A stretch of 64,000 bases of DNA, taken from contig NC_011026.1 of the NCBI RefSeq assembly GCF_000020525.1, positions 1,532,001-1,596,000 on the forward strand, read 5' to 3'. How positions within the stretch are numbered: position 1 is the stretch's first letter; every line of letters starts with the position of its first letter. The DNA comes from Chloroherpeton thalassium ATCC 35110 (lineage in GTDB: Bacteria; Bacteroidota; Chlorobiia; Chlorobiales; Chloroherpetonaceae). The notes below the pieces were generated by a model. The model ran no database searches. It saw only the letters and a list, made by a program, of their open reading frames with translations, and had not been told where the DNA came from. A program made the position numbers and the translations under genes. This document shows, in pieces, positions 8,451 to 17,352 of the stretch.

Positions 8451-9584
8451 TTACGCTGATGCCTTGCGGTAGCGATTAACCGATAGGCCAATCATCACCA
8501 CAGCGTAGCCCGAAAGCGCCAACACTTCGGTTTGAATGTCCGCAAGGCCAGAGCCTTTGAGCATCACGCGGCGCATAATGTCCACAAAATAGCGCACGGG
8601 ATTAAACAGCGTAATGGTTTGCGCCCATTTCGGCATGCTTTCCACCGCCGTAAAAAGTCCGCTCATCAACACAAAAATAACCATGAAAAACCACGCAATG
8701 AACATCGCTTGCTGCTGTGTATCTGTTAGGGTAGAAATGAAAAGACCAATACCTAACACCGCGAGCAAATAAATCGCGGCCACAAGATAAATCACCCAAA
8801 AGCTGCCTTGCATCGGCACATGAAAAACAATCCTTGCAATGGCGAGTCCGAAAGTCAACTCTCCAATTCCGATAATCCAAAACGGGAGCAGCTTTCCAAC
8901 GATAAATTGATAGCGCTTAATCGGCGTGACATTAAGCTGCTCGATCGTGCCAATTTCGCGCTCCCGCACGATGTTCATTCCCGAAAGAAACAGCCCAATC
9001 ATGGTGATAAGCACCACCAAAATGCCTGGCACCATATAAATTTTATAATCCAATTCGGGATTGTACCAGCTTTGCGCCCGAATTTCAATGCCGGTTTTGT
9101 CGAGCAGTTGCGGTTCAGCGCCGAGTTTCACGCCGTAAGTTTCCAAAATGCTTTGGTTGAACGATTGCAAAATGCTCGCCGTGTAGTTCTGCACGATGCC
9201 GGCGGTGTAGCCGTCTTGCGCGTCCATAATAATTTGTACCTTTGCCGAACCTAACGTGAGCAAATCTTTCTCAAAATCCTTTGGCACAACAACGAGCATT
9301 TGCGCCTCATTATGCAAAATTGACGCAATTCCCTGCGTTTCCACCGGATCTTCGCCCTTCAGCGTAAAATAGCCAGACTCATAAAAATGCTCTGAAAGCC
9401 TTGAGGAAATAGCAGAACGATCTTTATCCACGAAATGGTAATTCACATTTTTCACGTCAAATGTCGCGGCATTGCTGAGTATGATAAGCTGAATGACCGG
9501 CATGGCGAACATAATTGGGAGCATTCCTTTGTTTCGAAAAATTTGCAGGAATTCTTTTTGGAGCAGAAATTTTATCGTGCGCAT
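8451..9584 (-). CDS. ABC-2 type exporter permease (second of pair)
   Basis: The 377-residue protein opens MRTIKFLLQKEFLQIFRNKG, the typical ABC-2 permease start, followed by one membrane helix, a large extracytoplasmic domain (about 45-185) and five C-terminal helices. The REREIGTIEQLNVTPI coupling-helix block lies near residue 220. The ATG at 9584 has AAAGGA about 9 bases upstream and is preferred over an in-frame start 96 bases earlier inside the neighbouring gene. It sits 11 bases after the first permease; the two should form the heterodimeric channel for the two ATPases upstream in the operon (YhhJ/YbhR-like). The substrate is unknown; drugs or other amphiphiles are usual for this class. 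Confidence 0.9.
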   Translation of the reverse strand: MRTIKFLLQKEFLQIFRNKGMLPIMFAMPVIQLIILSNAATFDVKNVNYHFVDKDRSAISSRLSEHFYESGYFTLKGEDPVETQGIASILHNEAQMLVVVPKDFEKDLLTLGSAKVQIIMDAQDGYTAGIVQNYTASILQSFNQSILETYGVKLGAEPQLLDKTGIEIRAQSWYNPELDYKIYMVPGILVVLITMIGLFLSGMNIVREREIGTIEQLNVTPIKRYQFIVGKLLPFWIIGIGELTFGLAIARIVFHVPMQGSFWVIYLVAAIYLLAVLGIGLFISTLTDTQQQAMFIAWFFMVIFVLMSGLFTAVESMPKWAQTITLFNPVRYFVDIMRRVMLKGSGLADIQTEVLALSGYAVVMIGLSVNRYRKASA

Positions 9585-9595
9585 CGCTTTTTCCT

Positions 9596-10702
9596 TTATT
9601 GAAGACGGATTTTGAATTTTTTCACGCTGACGATCATTAAAATTAAAGTCATCGAGGCCAAAACAAGTGTTTCCTGCCAAAACGCTTCAATGCCGACGCC
9701 CTTGAGCATGATGCTTCGAACGATAATCAAGTACCACTTTGCAGGCATAATATTACTGATAATTTGTAAGGGCATCGGCATACTGGTTATCGGAAAAATA
9801 AATCCTGAAAGCATGACCGTCGGAAGCAGCAGACCAGCGAGGGAAATCATCATGGCGGTTTGTTGCGAATCGGCAATGGTAGAAATCATAATCCCAAGTG
9901 AAAGCGCGGTGACAATATAAAGCAACGATTCGGCGAGCAACAATAAAATGCTCCCATTGCACGGCACGCCAAAAATAAATTGCGCCAAAATGATAATCGT
10001 GAGCACATTAATGAACGATAAAATCAGATAGGGAATCGTTTTTCCTAAAATGATTTGATAGGGTTTGAGCGGCGAGACGAGCAAAATTTCCATCGTCCCA
10101 AATTCCTTTTCGCGCGTGATGGTGATGGAAGTCATTAGCGCGGAAACGAGCATCAAAATCAACGCCATGAGGCCGGGTACGAACAAATAAACGCTTTTCA
10201 GCTCGGGATTGAACATCATTTTTAATTCCGGCTCAATGCGGAGCATCTGGCCGGAATTTTCGGACAAACTTTCCTGATAATCTTGAATCACCGTTTTCGT
10301 GTAGCCTTCAACCACGCGCGAGACGTTCGGGTCTGAACCGTCGGTGATAATTTGAATGGTGGCGCGGCCTTCTTTAAATAGATTATGGGCGAAATTCGCT
10401 TCAAAAACGATAACCTCATTGATGTGCCCCGAACGAAATGCCGCATCGATTTCGTCGTTCGTCGTTAAATTTTTGATAGGAACAAAGTAGCCGGTCGAAA
10501 GCAGTTTATTGATAATTTCCTGCGAAACATAATCATTTGAGCGGTCTAAAATGGCGATTTTCACTTCTTCAATTTCGTTGCGAATCGCGTAGCCAAAAAG
10601 CAGAAGTTGCACGACTGGCAGCCCGAAAAGAATCAGCATGGTGCGCCGGTCGCGAAAAATGTGAAAAAATTCCTTTTTCAAAAATCCGAAAAAGCTGTTC
10701 AT
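9596..10702 (-). CDS. ABC-2 type exporter permease (first of pair)
   Basis: The 368-residue protein begins MNSFFGFLKKEFFHIFRDRRTMLILFGLP, has one N-terminal helix, a soluble loop of about 140 residues and five helices in the C-terminal half. TREKEFGTMEILLVSPLKPYQIILGK is the conserved ABC-2 coupling block (compare YbhS). It lies between the ATPase gene (29 bases upstream) and the second permease (11 bases downstream) in the leftward exporter operon. It is the closer paralogue of YbhS-like proteins; the substrate cannot be told. Confidence 0.92.
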   Translation of the reverse strand: MNSFFGFLKKEFFHIFRDRRTMLILFGLPVVQLLLFGYAIRNEIEEVKIAILDRSNDYVSQEIINKLLSTGYFVPIKNLTTNDEIDAAFRSGHINEVIVFEANFAHNLFKEGRATIQIITDGSDPNVSRVVEGYTKTVIQDYQESLSENSGQMLRIEPELKMMFNPELKSVYLFVPGLMALILMLVSALMTSITITREKEFGTMEILLVSPLKPYQIILGKTIPYLILSFINVLTIIILAQFIFGVPCNGSILLLLAESLLYIVTALSLGIMISTIADSQQTAMMISLAGLLLPTVMLSGFIFPITSMPMPLQIISNIMPAKWYLIIVRSIMLKGVGIEAFWQETLVLASMTLILMIVSVKKFKIRLQ

Positions 10703-10731
10703 GGGTTTCTATTTTGCTTTCTTTTTAAACG

Positions 10732-11469
10732 CTATTTGGCTTTTTCCGGTCGGACGAGCCTAACAAATACATCGTCCATAGAATCCGCCTGAAAAGTTGA
10801 TTTCAGGTTGCGAGGCGTGTCCAATGCCTCGATTTTTCCGTCGACCATGATAGAAACGCGGTCGCAATATTCGGCCTCATCCATGTAGTGCGTGGTAACA
10901 AAAATCGTGACGCCAGCAGCCGATGCTTCGTAGATCAAATCCCAAAACCTGCGGCGCGTAATCGGATCGACCCCGCCCGTCGGTTCGTCCAAAAAGACGA
11001 TTTTCGGCTCGTGCAAAACCGCAACTGAAAACGCCAGTTTTTGTTTCCAACCCAGCGGGAGCGAGCTAATCAGGCTATTTCGCGCATTTTCGAGTTCCAA
11101 ACGCGTAAGCAAACTTTCCGTTTTTTCCAGGATTTGCGCATCCGTTAGGCCATAGATGCCACCATAAAAACGAATATTTTCCCAAACGGTTAAATCCTCA
11201 TAAAGTGAAAATTTTTGGCTCATGTAGCCGATATTTCGCTTGATGGATTCCGGCTCACGATAGACATCAAATCCGCTGACGGTTGCTTTGCCCGATGTCG
11301 GAATCAAGAGGCCGATGAGCATTTTCATGGCGGTAGTTTTGCCTGCTCCGTTTGCGCCCAAGAATCCGAAAATTTCCCCACGCCCAACAGTGAAGGAGAT
11401 TTTATTCACGGCACAAAACTTCCCGAAGCATTTTGTTAGGTTTTCCACTTCTATGACATGCTCAGCCAT
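10732..11469 (-). CDS. ABC exporter ATP-binding protein (second)
   Basis: The 245-residue ATPase carries Walker A GANGAGKTT, the Q-loop (MSQKFSLYEDLTVWEN), signature-like LISSLPLGWKQKLAF in place of LSGGQ, Walker B IVFLDEPTGGVDP and an H-loop TTHYMDEAE. The ATG at 11469 overlaps the end of the preceding ATPase gene by 8 bases, so translation is coupled; a start four codons upstream is possible but less likely. Its signature motif is SLPLGWKQ, a variant known in YbhF/CcmA-like exporters. It should pair with the other ATPase to power the two permeases. Confidence 0.92.
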   Translation of the reverse strand: MAEHVIEVENLTKCFGKFCAVNKISFTVGRGEIFGFLGANGAGKTTAMKMLIGLLIPTSGKATVSGFDVYREPESIKRNIGYMSQKFSLYEDLTVWENIRFYGGIYGLTDAQILEKTESLLTRLELENARNSLISSLPLGWKQKLAFSVAVLHEPKIVFLDEPTGGVDPITRRRFWDLIYEASAAGVTIFVTTHYMDEAEYCDRVSIMVDGKIEALDTPRNLKSTFQADSMDDVFVRLVRPEKAK

Positions 11470-12406
11470 TATCGCCCGCACCTTTCTTTTCCATTAAGTC
11501 CATAAATGTATCCTCAATGCTTGGCTTAATCGGCAACACTTCCACTTTTTGAAATCCTTTTTTTTGCAGAAACTCGCGCAATTCTTTGCTGCAATCGGCC
11601 TGGCGCTTATCGGTGTAGTGCAAATATTCACCGAACGCATAAACTGTATGAGCGTTAGGCAACGCACGAAGCACGGAAATGAGCCGTGGCATATTTTCGG
11701 CTTTCACGGCAAAAAGTGGTCGTTCAAATTGATTGGTAATATGCTCCGGCGAATCGATGCCGAGCAGCGTTCCATTTTGTATCAGCGCCACGCGCTCGCA
11801 AAGCGATGCCTCGTCCATATAGGGCGTGGAAACCAAAATCGTGATGCCGTTTTCCTTCAACTTTTTGAGCATTTGCCAAAATTCTTTTCGGGAAACCGCA
11901 TCGACGCCGGTGGTTGGCTCATCCAAAAACAAGACATTGGGCTTGTGAATCAGCGCGCAGCTTAAGGCCAATTTCTGTTTCATGCCGCCAGAAAGTGCTC
12001 CAGCGCGGCGCGTTTTAAACGGCTCTATTTGCTGATAAATATCTTTGATAAGTTCATAATTTGCTTGAACGGTTGTGCCAAAAACGGAGGCGAAAAATTC
12101 CAAATTTTCTTCAACGCTTAAGTCCTGATAAAGCGAAAACTTGCCGGGCATATAGCCGATTTTTGAGCGAAGCCGCCAAAAGTCTTTCACGACATCCACG
12201 CCGGCGACGCTCGCAGCGCCTTCATCGGGCAAAAGCAGCGTGGTGAGAATTCGAAACAGTGTCGATTTTCCGGCGCCATCTGCTCCGATAAGACCAAAAA
12301 GCTCCCCAGAGTTCACCTCAAATGAAATCCCTTTGAGCGCTCGTTTTTCACCGTAGCTTTTTCTGATGCCTTCAACCCTAACGGCTATGTTTTTCGCCTC
12401 GCTCAT
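11462..12406 (-). CDS. ABC exporter ATP-binding protein (first)
   Basis: The 314-residue protein has Walker A GADGAGKST (Asp where Asn or Ser is common), signature LSGGMKQKLAL, Walker B VLFLDEPTTGVD and an altered H-loop position (STPYMDEA, where Pro replaces the usual His). After about residue 220 there is a C-terminal accessory domain typical of DrrA/YbhF-type exporters. The ATG overlaps the DUF2147 stop as ATGA and its own end overlaps the next ATPase by 8 bases. Loss of the switch His suggests this subunit may be catalytically degenerate in a heterodimer. That is inference from one residue. Confidence 0.92.
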   Translation of the reverse strand: MSEAKNIAVRVEGIRKSYGEKRALKGISFEVNSGELFGLIGADGAGKSTLFRILTTLLLPDEGAASVAGVDVVKDFWRLRSKIGYMPGKFSLYQDLSVEENLEFFASVFGTTVQANYELIKDIYQQIEPFKTRRAGALSGGMKQKLALSCALIHKPNVLFLDEPTTGVDAVSRKEFWQMLKKLKENGITILVSTPYMDEASLCERVALIQNGTLLGIDSPEHITNQFERPLFAVKAENMPRLISVLRALPNAHTVYAFGEYLHYTDKRQADCSKELREFLQKKGFQKVEVLPIKPSIEDTFMDLMEKKGAGDNG

Positions 12407-12858
12407 TTGTCCTCAACCCGCGTCCAATAAGTGGTTCTTCCGAGAAGCGAAATGCCGATGAAGCCGCGCACGCGAAGTTTGTTAGGTGTCTCCAAAACCA
12501 TGTAGCATGAATAGGTTTTCCCGTTTTTTGGGTCGTAAATTTCGCCGTCTTCCCATTCATCTTCATCAAAAATGAAATTTTTGATCAGCACCAAACCAAC
12601 AATTGGCCGTTGGCGCAAGGCTTCATCGGGATTGTTTTTATCTACTTTCGGGTTGCCGGTGGCTGTGTCAATCGGATTTTTTAGCCACACAATTTTTCCA
12701 TGATATTTCTCGTCTTCTTTGTACATCTCAATTTTCGCTGTTTTTTCATCGTTATACCAAATCCCTAACACATCGTCGGCATGAAATTCCTGAGCCAAAG
12801 TTGTTTTAGCAAACAGCGAGATGACGAAAAAAAGCAAGGCGATTTTGAGCGTTTTCAT
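12403..12858 (-). CDS. DUF2147 exported protein
   Basis: The 151-residue protein starts MKTLKIALLFFVISLFAKTTLAQ, a signal peptide cleaved after about residue 22. The mature part shows the DUF2147 pattern: VLGIWYNDEKTAKIEMY, YHGKIVWL, a central DPKNGKTYSC and LRVRGFIG ending GRTTYW. DUF2147 proteins are periplasmic or surface beta-barrel-like proteins without known function. An in-frame start 14 codons upstream would spoil the signal peptide. Its stop overlaps the start of the first ABC ATPase (ATGA), so it is a translationally coupled member of the exporter operon and may assist export at the envelope. Confidence 0.85.
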   Translation of the reverse strand: MKTLKIALLFFVISLFAKTTLAQEFHADDVLGIWYNDEKTAKIEMYKEDEKYHGKIVWLKNPIDTATGNPKVDKNNPDEALRQRPIVGLVLIKNFIFDEDEWEDGEIYDPKNGKTYSCYMVLETPNKLRVRGFIGISLLGRTTYWTRVEDK

Positions 12859-12940
12859 AAGCGTTAGGTTTAATTTTGTGCTCTGATTGAGCGAATACAT
12901 AATTTTTATCTGATAGAGTAATGAGCCACTAGTGGCTTGA

Positions 12941-12970
12941 GGATTCTTCGCTAAGAATCTCAGAACGACA
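12941..12970 (-). repeat. Fragment of interspersed palindromic repeat
   Basis: GGATTCTTCGCTAAGAATCTCAGAACGACA matches the right half of the repeat family (GGATTCTTCG...CTCAGAATGACA). It lies in the gap between the HlyD and DUF2147 genes, the only sizeable gap in the exporter cluster. Confidence 0.5.
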
Positions 12971-13067
12971 TCATTTTTTGCGATAAAACAGCTCTTTTCT
13001 TTGTGTGTCAGGCTTGAGCGGAGCGACGCCCTAATATATATGTATCGTAAGTGCTTTTCGGGAGCAG

Positions 13068-13961
13068 CTATTTGAAATTAGCTTCACCGGGCATGCCGAT
13101 TTTAAGCGAGCCGTCATTTTGCAGCTTGATTTTCACGGCATAAACCATGCTCACGCGCTCGTCTTTGGTCTGGATAATTTTCGGCGTGAACTCCACTTTA
13201 TCGGAAATCCAACTCACTTCGCCTGCCAATGCCTGGTTTTCTGTGTCGGTCTTATCAATTAGTACCTCCACTTTTTGCCCAATTTTAACCTTCGGGAGCA
13301 TATCGCCGCTAACATAGACACGCAAAAACATGGTGTTTAAATCAGCAATTTTGTAAAGCGGTTTTCCGACAGCGGTTAGCTCGTGCGGCTCAGCGTATTT
13401 TGTAAGTACCACGCCATCAATCGGGTTCCGAATCACGCAGCGCCGGATTTGATCATCCAGCTGCGCAATTTGCGCGTCCATAGCCCGAACCTGTCCTAAA
13501 ATATTTGCGTTCTGCGTTTCGGTAGCACGAATGCGCTTTTCCGTCACAGCGATTTTATCATTGATATCGTCGAGCTGTTTGGTTGGAACGGCTTTATCCG
13601 TCACCAGTCGCTCGTAACGCTCCCGTTCTTTTTCAGAAATCGATTTCTCTTCTTCAAGCACCGCAATTTCTGAGAGAACGCTGCTAATTTGCGCACTGAG
13701 CGATTGGCGACGCATAGCAAGCTCTCGGCGCTTTAATGAAAGTTGCACGGTATCGATGTAGCCAACCACCGCGCCCGCCTGCAATTTTTTGCCTTCTTCA
13801 ATGTCAAACCGCATCAAATTGCCATTGCCTTCAGCGGAAATCAAAATTTCAGTCGATTCAAAGTTGCCATACGCGTCCGACTTGCCATTATTTCCGCATC
13901 CGTGAAGCAGGAGCATGGCAAGAGCAAAAAGAAAAAATTGAAAAACAGGCCGCTTGGTCAT
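13068..13961 (-). CDS. HlyD-family membrane fusion lipoprotein
   Basis: The 297-residue protein has a lipobox (LLLHGC, Cys near residue 22), so it is likely a lipoprotein facing the periplasm. A first lipoyl half (ILISAEGNGNLMRFDIEEGKKL), a helical hairpin rich in Glu/Arg/Gln (about 75-165) and the second lipoyl half (RNPIDGVVLTKYAEPHE) follow, then a beta-barrel. This is the adaptor joining an inner-membrane pump to TolC. GGAG lies 9 bases before ATG 13961; an upstream TTG overlaps the TolC gene. The gene starts 1 base after the TolC stop. Order and content resemble E. coli ybhG-ybhFSR. Confidence 0.92.
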   Translation of the reverse strand: MTKRPVFQFFLFALAMLLLHGCGNNGKSDAYGNFESTEILISAEGNGNLMRFDIEEGKKLQAGAVVGYIDTVQLSLKRRELAMRRQSLSAQISSVLSEIAVLEEEKSISEKERERYERLVTDKAVPTKQLDDINDKIAVTEKRIRATETQNANILGQVRAMDAQIAQLDDQIRRCVIRNPIDGVVLTKYAEPHELTAVGKPLYKIADLNTMFLRVYVSGDMLPKVKIGQKVEVLIDKTDTENQALAGEVSWISDKVEFTPKIIQTKDERVSMVYAVKIKLQNDGSLKIGMPGEANFK

Positions 13962-13962
13962 A

Positions 13963-15234
13963 TCACATATCTCCAATTATGTTTAGGTATTGAACTTTGG
14001 CTTTCACCAGTTGAATCTGATGAATGTTCATGGTTAGTTGAGCTTGGATTTTTGCGTTTAGATCCGTTAGGTAATCGGTAGCTGTAATGAGACCATTATC
14101 GAGTTTGCTGGAAGCTTGATCGGAAATGCGTTCTCGCAAATCAATAATTTCCCTATCGGTTTTTAGCAAGGCTTCCAACTTTTCTATTTCGCTTTGGCTT
14201 TTATAAACGGCAATAGAGAGATTTTTTGAGAACGTTTCTTCATCGGCTTCTGATTGCTTTTTTTGAATTTGAAGCACTTCGCGGTTGCGGTCGGTGCGTC
14301 GCCAATTCCAAAGCGTCCATTTGGCTTGAACGCCAGCTATAAAGTAGCTTTTAAAGTCTGTTTCGAAAACGTTTAAACTGGGGCGGCCATAAGCATACTC
14401 GAAAAATCCGCTTAATTTTGGATAATACTCCGCCGAGTAGAGGTCGTCGTAGCCTTCGAGCAGATCGCGCGAAAGTGCAAAAGCTTTGTATTCTGGACGA
14501 TTATTTTCATTTTTTTTGTTAGGCTTATAAGCCGGTTTGGGCAAACCAAACCTTGTATTTTTGGTAATTGGAAGGTCGATGTACTCTTCAAGCACTTTTC
14601 CAGCAGCCTTGCGGTCGTCGTCGGTTTCGATCAGATTTTGGTTTGTTTTCAGCAGTTCGGCTTTTAAAATATCGGCGTTGCTTTCGGTCGCTAAGCCGTT
14701 TCGTACTTGCGATTCCACGATTGCCAGCTTGGCTTGTAGCTCTTTTTTGAGCAGTTCCAGCGAGCTTTTTCGCGTATCGGCAAGCAAAATGGCAAAGTAC
14801 GCATCGTTGACTTTTTCATGAAGCGCGTGCAGATCAACCGCCACATTTTGCACGGCCAGCTCTTTTTCCAATTCGGCAATGTCTTTTTGTGCCGCAACCG
14901 AGCCTCCATCAAACACAAGCTGCTCCACATTCAATGAAACTTCATAATTATCTTTATAAAATTCCATTGATTCTGCTCCAGGAATTGTAAATGGTAATTC
15001 GAGCAATTGTGATTGATACGTGGCTTTGCTATTTAGAGAGACTTGTGGTAAAAAATAACTCGTTAGGATTCCTTGCTTCAGCTCCTCAATCCTTTCTTTC
15101 TGACGAATTTTTTTGCTTAATGGATACTTCTGTTCGGCAAACTTGTAGCAAGTTTCCAGCTGAAGCGTATCGCTTGCCATTGCCTCTGTCAGGAAAAGGA
15201 AATTGGTTAGGAAAAAAATTAGTATGCGCCTCAT
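13963..15234 (-). CDS. TolC-family outer membrane efflux protein
   Basis: The 423-residue protein has a signal peptide (MRRILIFFLTNFLFLTEAMA). It then shows two repeats of long amphipathic helices flanking short beta segments, as in TolC/OEP proteins: LETCYKFAEQKYP, VSLNVEQLVFDGG, and in the second half GVQAKWTLWNWRRTDRNREVLQIQKK and ISDQASSKLDNGLITATDYL. It should form the trimeric outer-membrane duct for the exporter encoded downstream. Its ATG overlaps the TetR stop (ATGA) and its stop abuts the HlyD start. Confidence 0.93.
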   Translation of the reverse strand: MRRILIFFLTNFLFLTEAMASDTLQLETCYKFAEQKYPLSKKIRQKERIEELKQGILTSYFLPQVSLNSKATYQSQLLELPFTIPGAESMEFYKDNYEVSLNVEQLVFDGGSVAAQKDIAELEKELAVQNVAVDLHALHEKVNDAYFAILLADTRKSSLELLKKELQAKLAIVESQVRNGLATESNADILKAELLKTNQNLIETDDDRKAAGKVLEEYIDLPITKNTRFGLPKPAYKPNKKNENNRPEYKAFALSRDLLEGYDDLYSAEYYPKLSGFFEYAYGRPSLNVFETDFKSYFIAGVQAKWTLWNWRRTDRNREVLQIQKKQSEADEETFSKNLSIAVYKSQSEIEKLEALLKTDREIIDLRERISDQASSKLDNGLITATDYLTDLNAKIQAQLTMNIHQIQLVKAKVQYLNIIGDM

Positions 15235-15842
15235 TTTTTTATCGCGTTAAGAATGAGTTTCGGAATCTCTTTTTTTCGTTCGTCCAAAATGTTCTGATAA
15301 GTAGCATCATCCAAGCTCAAAATCGCTTGAAGAGTGGGGCGGGCCGCGAAAGGAAACGCACAAAGTGAAAAAATATGTATGAAAAACTGTTCAGCAGAAA
15401 TTTCACGATATTTTCCATCTCGAATGCCTTCATCAAGCTGCTCCCGAACTTTATCCAGTTTAATAAACGCCCGCACCTGTGTGCTCAAAAATCGCGTCAA
15501 ACGCTCCCGATTCGTGTGGATTTCGTGCATGATAAAGCCAGGAATGAACGGGTGTTTGGAGACCGTTTCAATGTAGTTTACGACAAATTTTTCCACCTTT
15601 TCCTCAAGTGGAATATCATCTTCCAAGTAAGCAAATAGCTTGGGCCCAATTCGGGTCAAGGCTTCGTTTAAAACGGCTTCAAACAGATTGTCTTTGCTAC
15701 GATAATAATAATGCAAAAGCGCTTTGTTTATTCCCGCTTCATCGGCAATGTCCTGCATTCTTGTGCCATTAAATCCACGCTTTTGAAACACCGTGCGTGC
15801 TGCGCTGAAAATCCGCTCTTCGGTGGCCCCTTCATTTTCCAT
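15231..15842 (-). CDS. TetR-family transcriptional regulator
   Basis: The 203-residue protein has an N-terminal helix-turn-helix (ERIFSAARTVFQKRGFNGTRMQDIADEAGINKALLHYYYRSKDNLF split over residues 8-52), the standard TetR DNA-binding block. The C-terminal ligand-binding half is helical and typical of the YbiH/CecR type that sits before ybhG-like exporters. As first gene of the leftward cluster and 4-bp overlapped with tolC, it likely represses its own operon and responds to an exported compound. That role is inference from position. Confidence 0.92.
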   Translation of the reverse strand: MENEGATEERIFSAARTVFQKRGFNGTRMQDIADEAGINKALLHYYYRSKDNLFEAVLNEALTRIGPKLFAYLEDDIPLEEKVEKFVVNYIETVSKHPFIPGFIMHEIHTNRERLTRFLSTQVRAFIKLDKVREQLDEGIRDGKYREISAEQFFIHIFSLCAFPFAARPTLQAILSLDDATYQNILDERKKEIPKLILNAIKK

Positions 15843-15890
15843 GTTCTTGTAACTTCAAACAGCTGTTATCTCTAAAATTAAACTTTTTTA

Positions 15891-15908
15891 TTTAACTATC
15901 CGGTTAAA
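15891..15908. promoter_or_regulatory. Candidate operator for the TetR regulator
   Basis: TTTAAC (15891-15896) and GTTAAA (15903-15908) form an inverted repeat with a 6-base spacer, 48 bases upstream of the TetR start. Location and symmetry fit autoregulation; half-sites are AT-rich and could occur by chance. Confidence 0.35.
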
Positions 15909-15976
15909 CTTAAAAGAAAAAATTTTAAAAGTCAACTATCGGCCAACCTTTTTGGGGATTTTTATCGATGATGGAT

Positions 15977-17329
15977 TTACTCAGAAAGCAAGTGTACCAA
16001 TTCGGCAAGTTTTCGCGAAGATTCCCTGCGCGTGTATTTTTTTATCAGATTTGGGTTGCCTTGCCAAAGCGGCTGTTGCTCTAAAAATCGTTGATAATAA
16101 TCCAAGAAAATGGCTTCGATTTCAGGTTGTTTATTGAAATTGGCCACTTGGCCAGCATTCGTTTCACGAATCAATCGGGAAATCGCGCCGTCTAAGGCCA
16201 GCGTGATGGTCGGGCGCGACGTGCCGATGTATTCAAAGACTTTGCCCGGCACGATTTCCTCGCTTCCCGCCGCATCATCCACCACGAGCAGCAGCGCATC
16301 GGAGCGCAGCAGTTCCAACACGCTTTCCGAATGTGGCATGTAAGATTTTACCTCAATCGCAGATTGAAGTGTCTCGTCCTCAAAAAAAGGTAAAATGGAT
16401 GCTCCGAACCGCCCGATAAATTTTAGTTTAATCTTTTGGACATCGACTTTCCCTTGCGTTACAAGAGTTTTGACCGCGTCCAAGAACTGTTTGGGCGAAC
16501 GCTTTCCGTACATTGATCCCGTATAGCAAACGGTGAATTTCTGATTCTTTGGCGGAGGCAGATTGGGAATATCCTCCTCGTCGAAACCATTTTCAATATG
16601 CAGGCATTTTTCGGTATTCACATCGGGATATTTTGCCGCAAAATTTTTAATAATGCCTTGCCACGCAACTTCCATCCGGTCGCAATCTTGGAAAACGTCA
16701 TGCTCCAGCGATAGATCAATTTTTTTTGCCAATCCATGGCGAACCGGTGTTGAAAGAAATCCCGACCAAGGGTCGCGAAATCCGGCAATCCAAGGCAGGC
16801 CAGTTTTCTTTTTCAGCGTTCGTGCAATCACGGAGCATGTATAAGGTGGCGAGGATGAATAAATACAATCGATTTTTTCCGACTCGATGATTTCCAAGCC
16901 TTTTTTCACGGCGTAGGGATGCCACCCGATTCGTGCATCGGGAATAAAAAAATTGCTTCGGACAAATTCCGAAACTTGTTCGGTTAGGGAAGCCTTTTCG
17001 CCCGGCTTCGGAATCGTGTTGACATCAACGGGTGTGCCTTCTGGCTTACCGGTGAATTTCCGATACAGCGTGTAAGGCTCGGGAATGAAGGTTCGATAAA
17101 CTTTCACGTCGGTGGGAATTTCATGGAGCAAGCTTTCGTCGCGAGCAGGAAAATCGCCGTTCGCTACCGTTAAGACAACGGGGCGAACCTGAAATTCGCG
17201 CAAATATTTTACAAATTTCAAGACGCGCTGAACGCCCGGCCCGCCTGACGGCGGAAAGTAATATGCGATGATGAGAAGATTTTTCAATGTTCTGTGTTGG
17301 TTTTGGTAAATGCTACATGCAGCACTCAA
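15977..17329 (-). CDS. GT4-like glycosyltransferase
   Basis: The protein has GT-B features: an N-terminal IIAYYFPPSGGPGVQRVLKF loop, a central linker, and the C-terminal sugar-nucleotide site VCYTGSMYGKRSP...EEIVPGKVFEYIGTSRPTI with the Glu pair of GT4 enzymes. It probably transfers a sugar to a surface polysaccharide or lipid in the cytoplasm. No ATG fits the N-terminus. TTG 17329 gives 450 residues; TTG 17284 gives MKNLLIIAYYFPP, the usual family opening, and may be the true start. A DUF4159 gene lies 23 bases upstream in the same direction. No sugar-pathway gene is adjacent. Confidence 0.87.
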   Translation of the reverse strand: MSAACSIYQNQHRTLKNLLIIAYYFPPSGGPGVQRVLKFVKYLREFQVRPVVLTVANGDFPARDESLLHEIPTDVKVYRTFIPEPYTLYRKFTGKPEGTPVDVNTIPKPGEKASLTEQVSEFVRSNFFIPDARIGWHPYAVKKGLEIIESEKIDCIYSSSPPYTCSVIARTLKKKTGLPWIAGFRDPWSGFLSTPVRHGLAKKIDLSLEHDVFQDCDRMEVAWQGIIKNFAAKYPDVNTEKCLHIENGFDEEDIPNLPPPKNQKFTVCYTGSMYGKRSPKQFLDAVKTLVTQGKVDVQKIKLKFIGRFGASILPFFEDETLQSAIEVKSYMPHSESVLELLRSDALLLVVDDAAGSEEIVPGKVFEYIGTSRPTITLALDGAISRLIRETNAGQVANFNKQPEIEAIFLDYYQRFLEQQPLWQGNPNLIKKYTRRESSRKLAELVHLLSE

Positions 17330-17352
17330 TTTTCCTGGTGTTAGCGCGCCGG

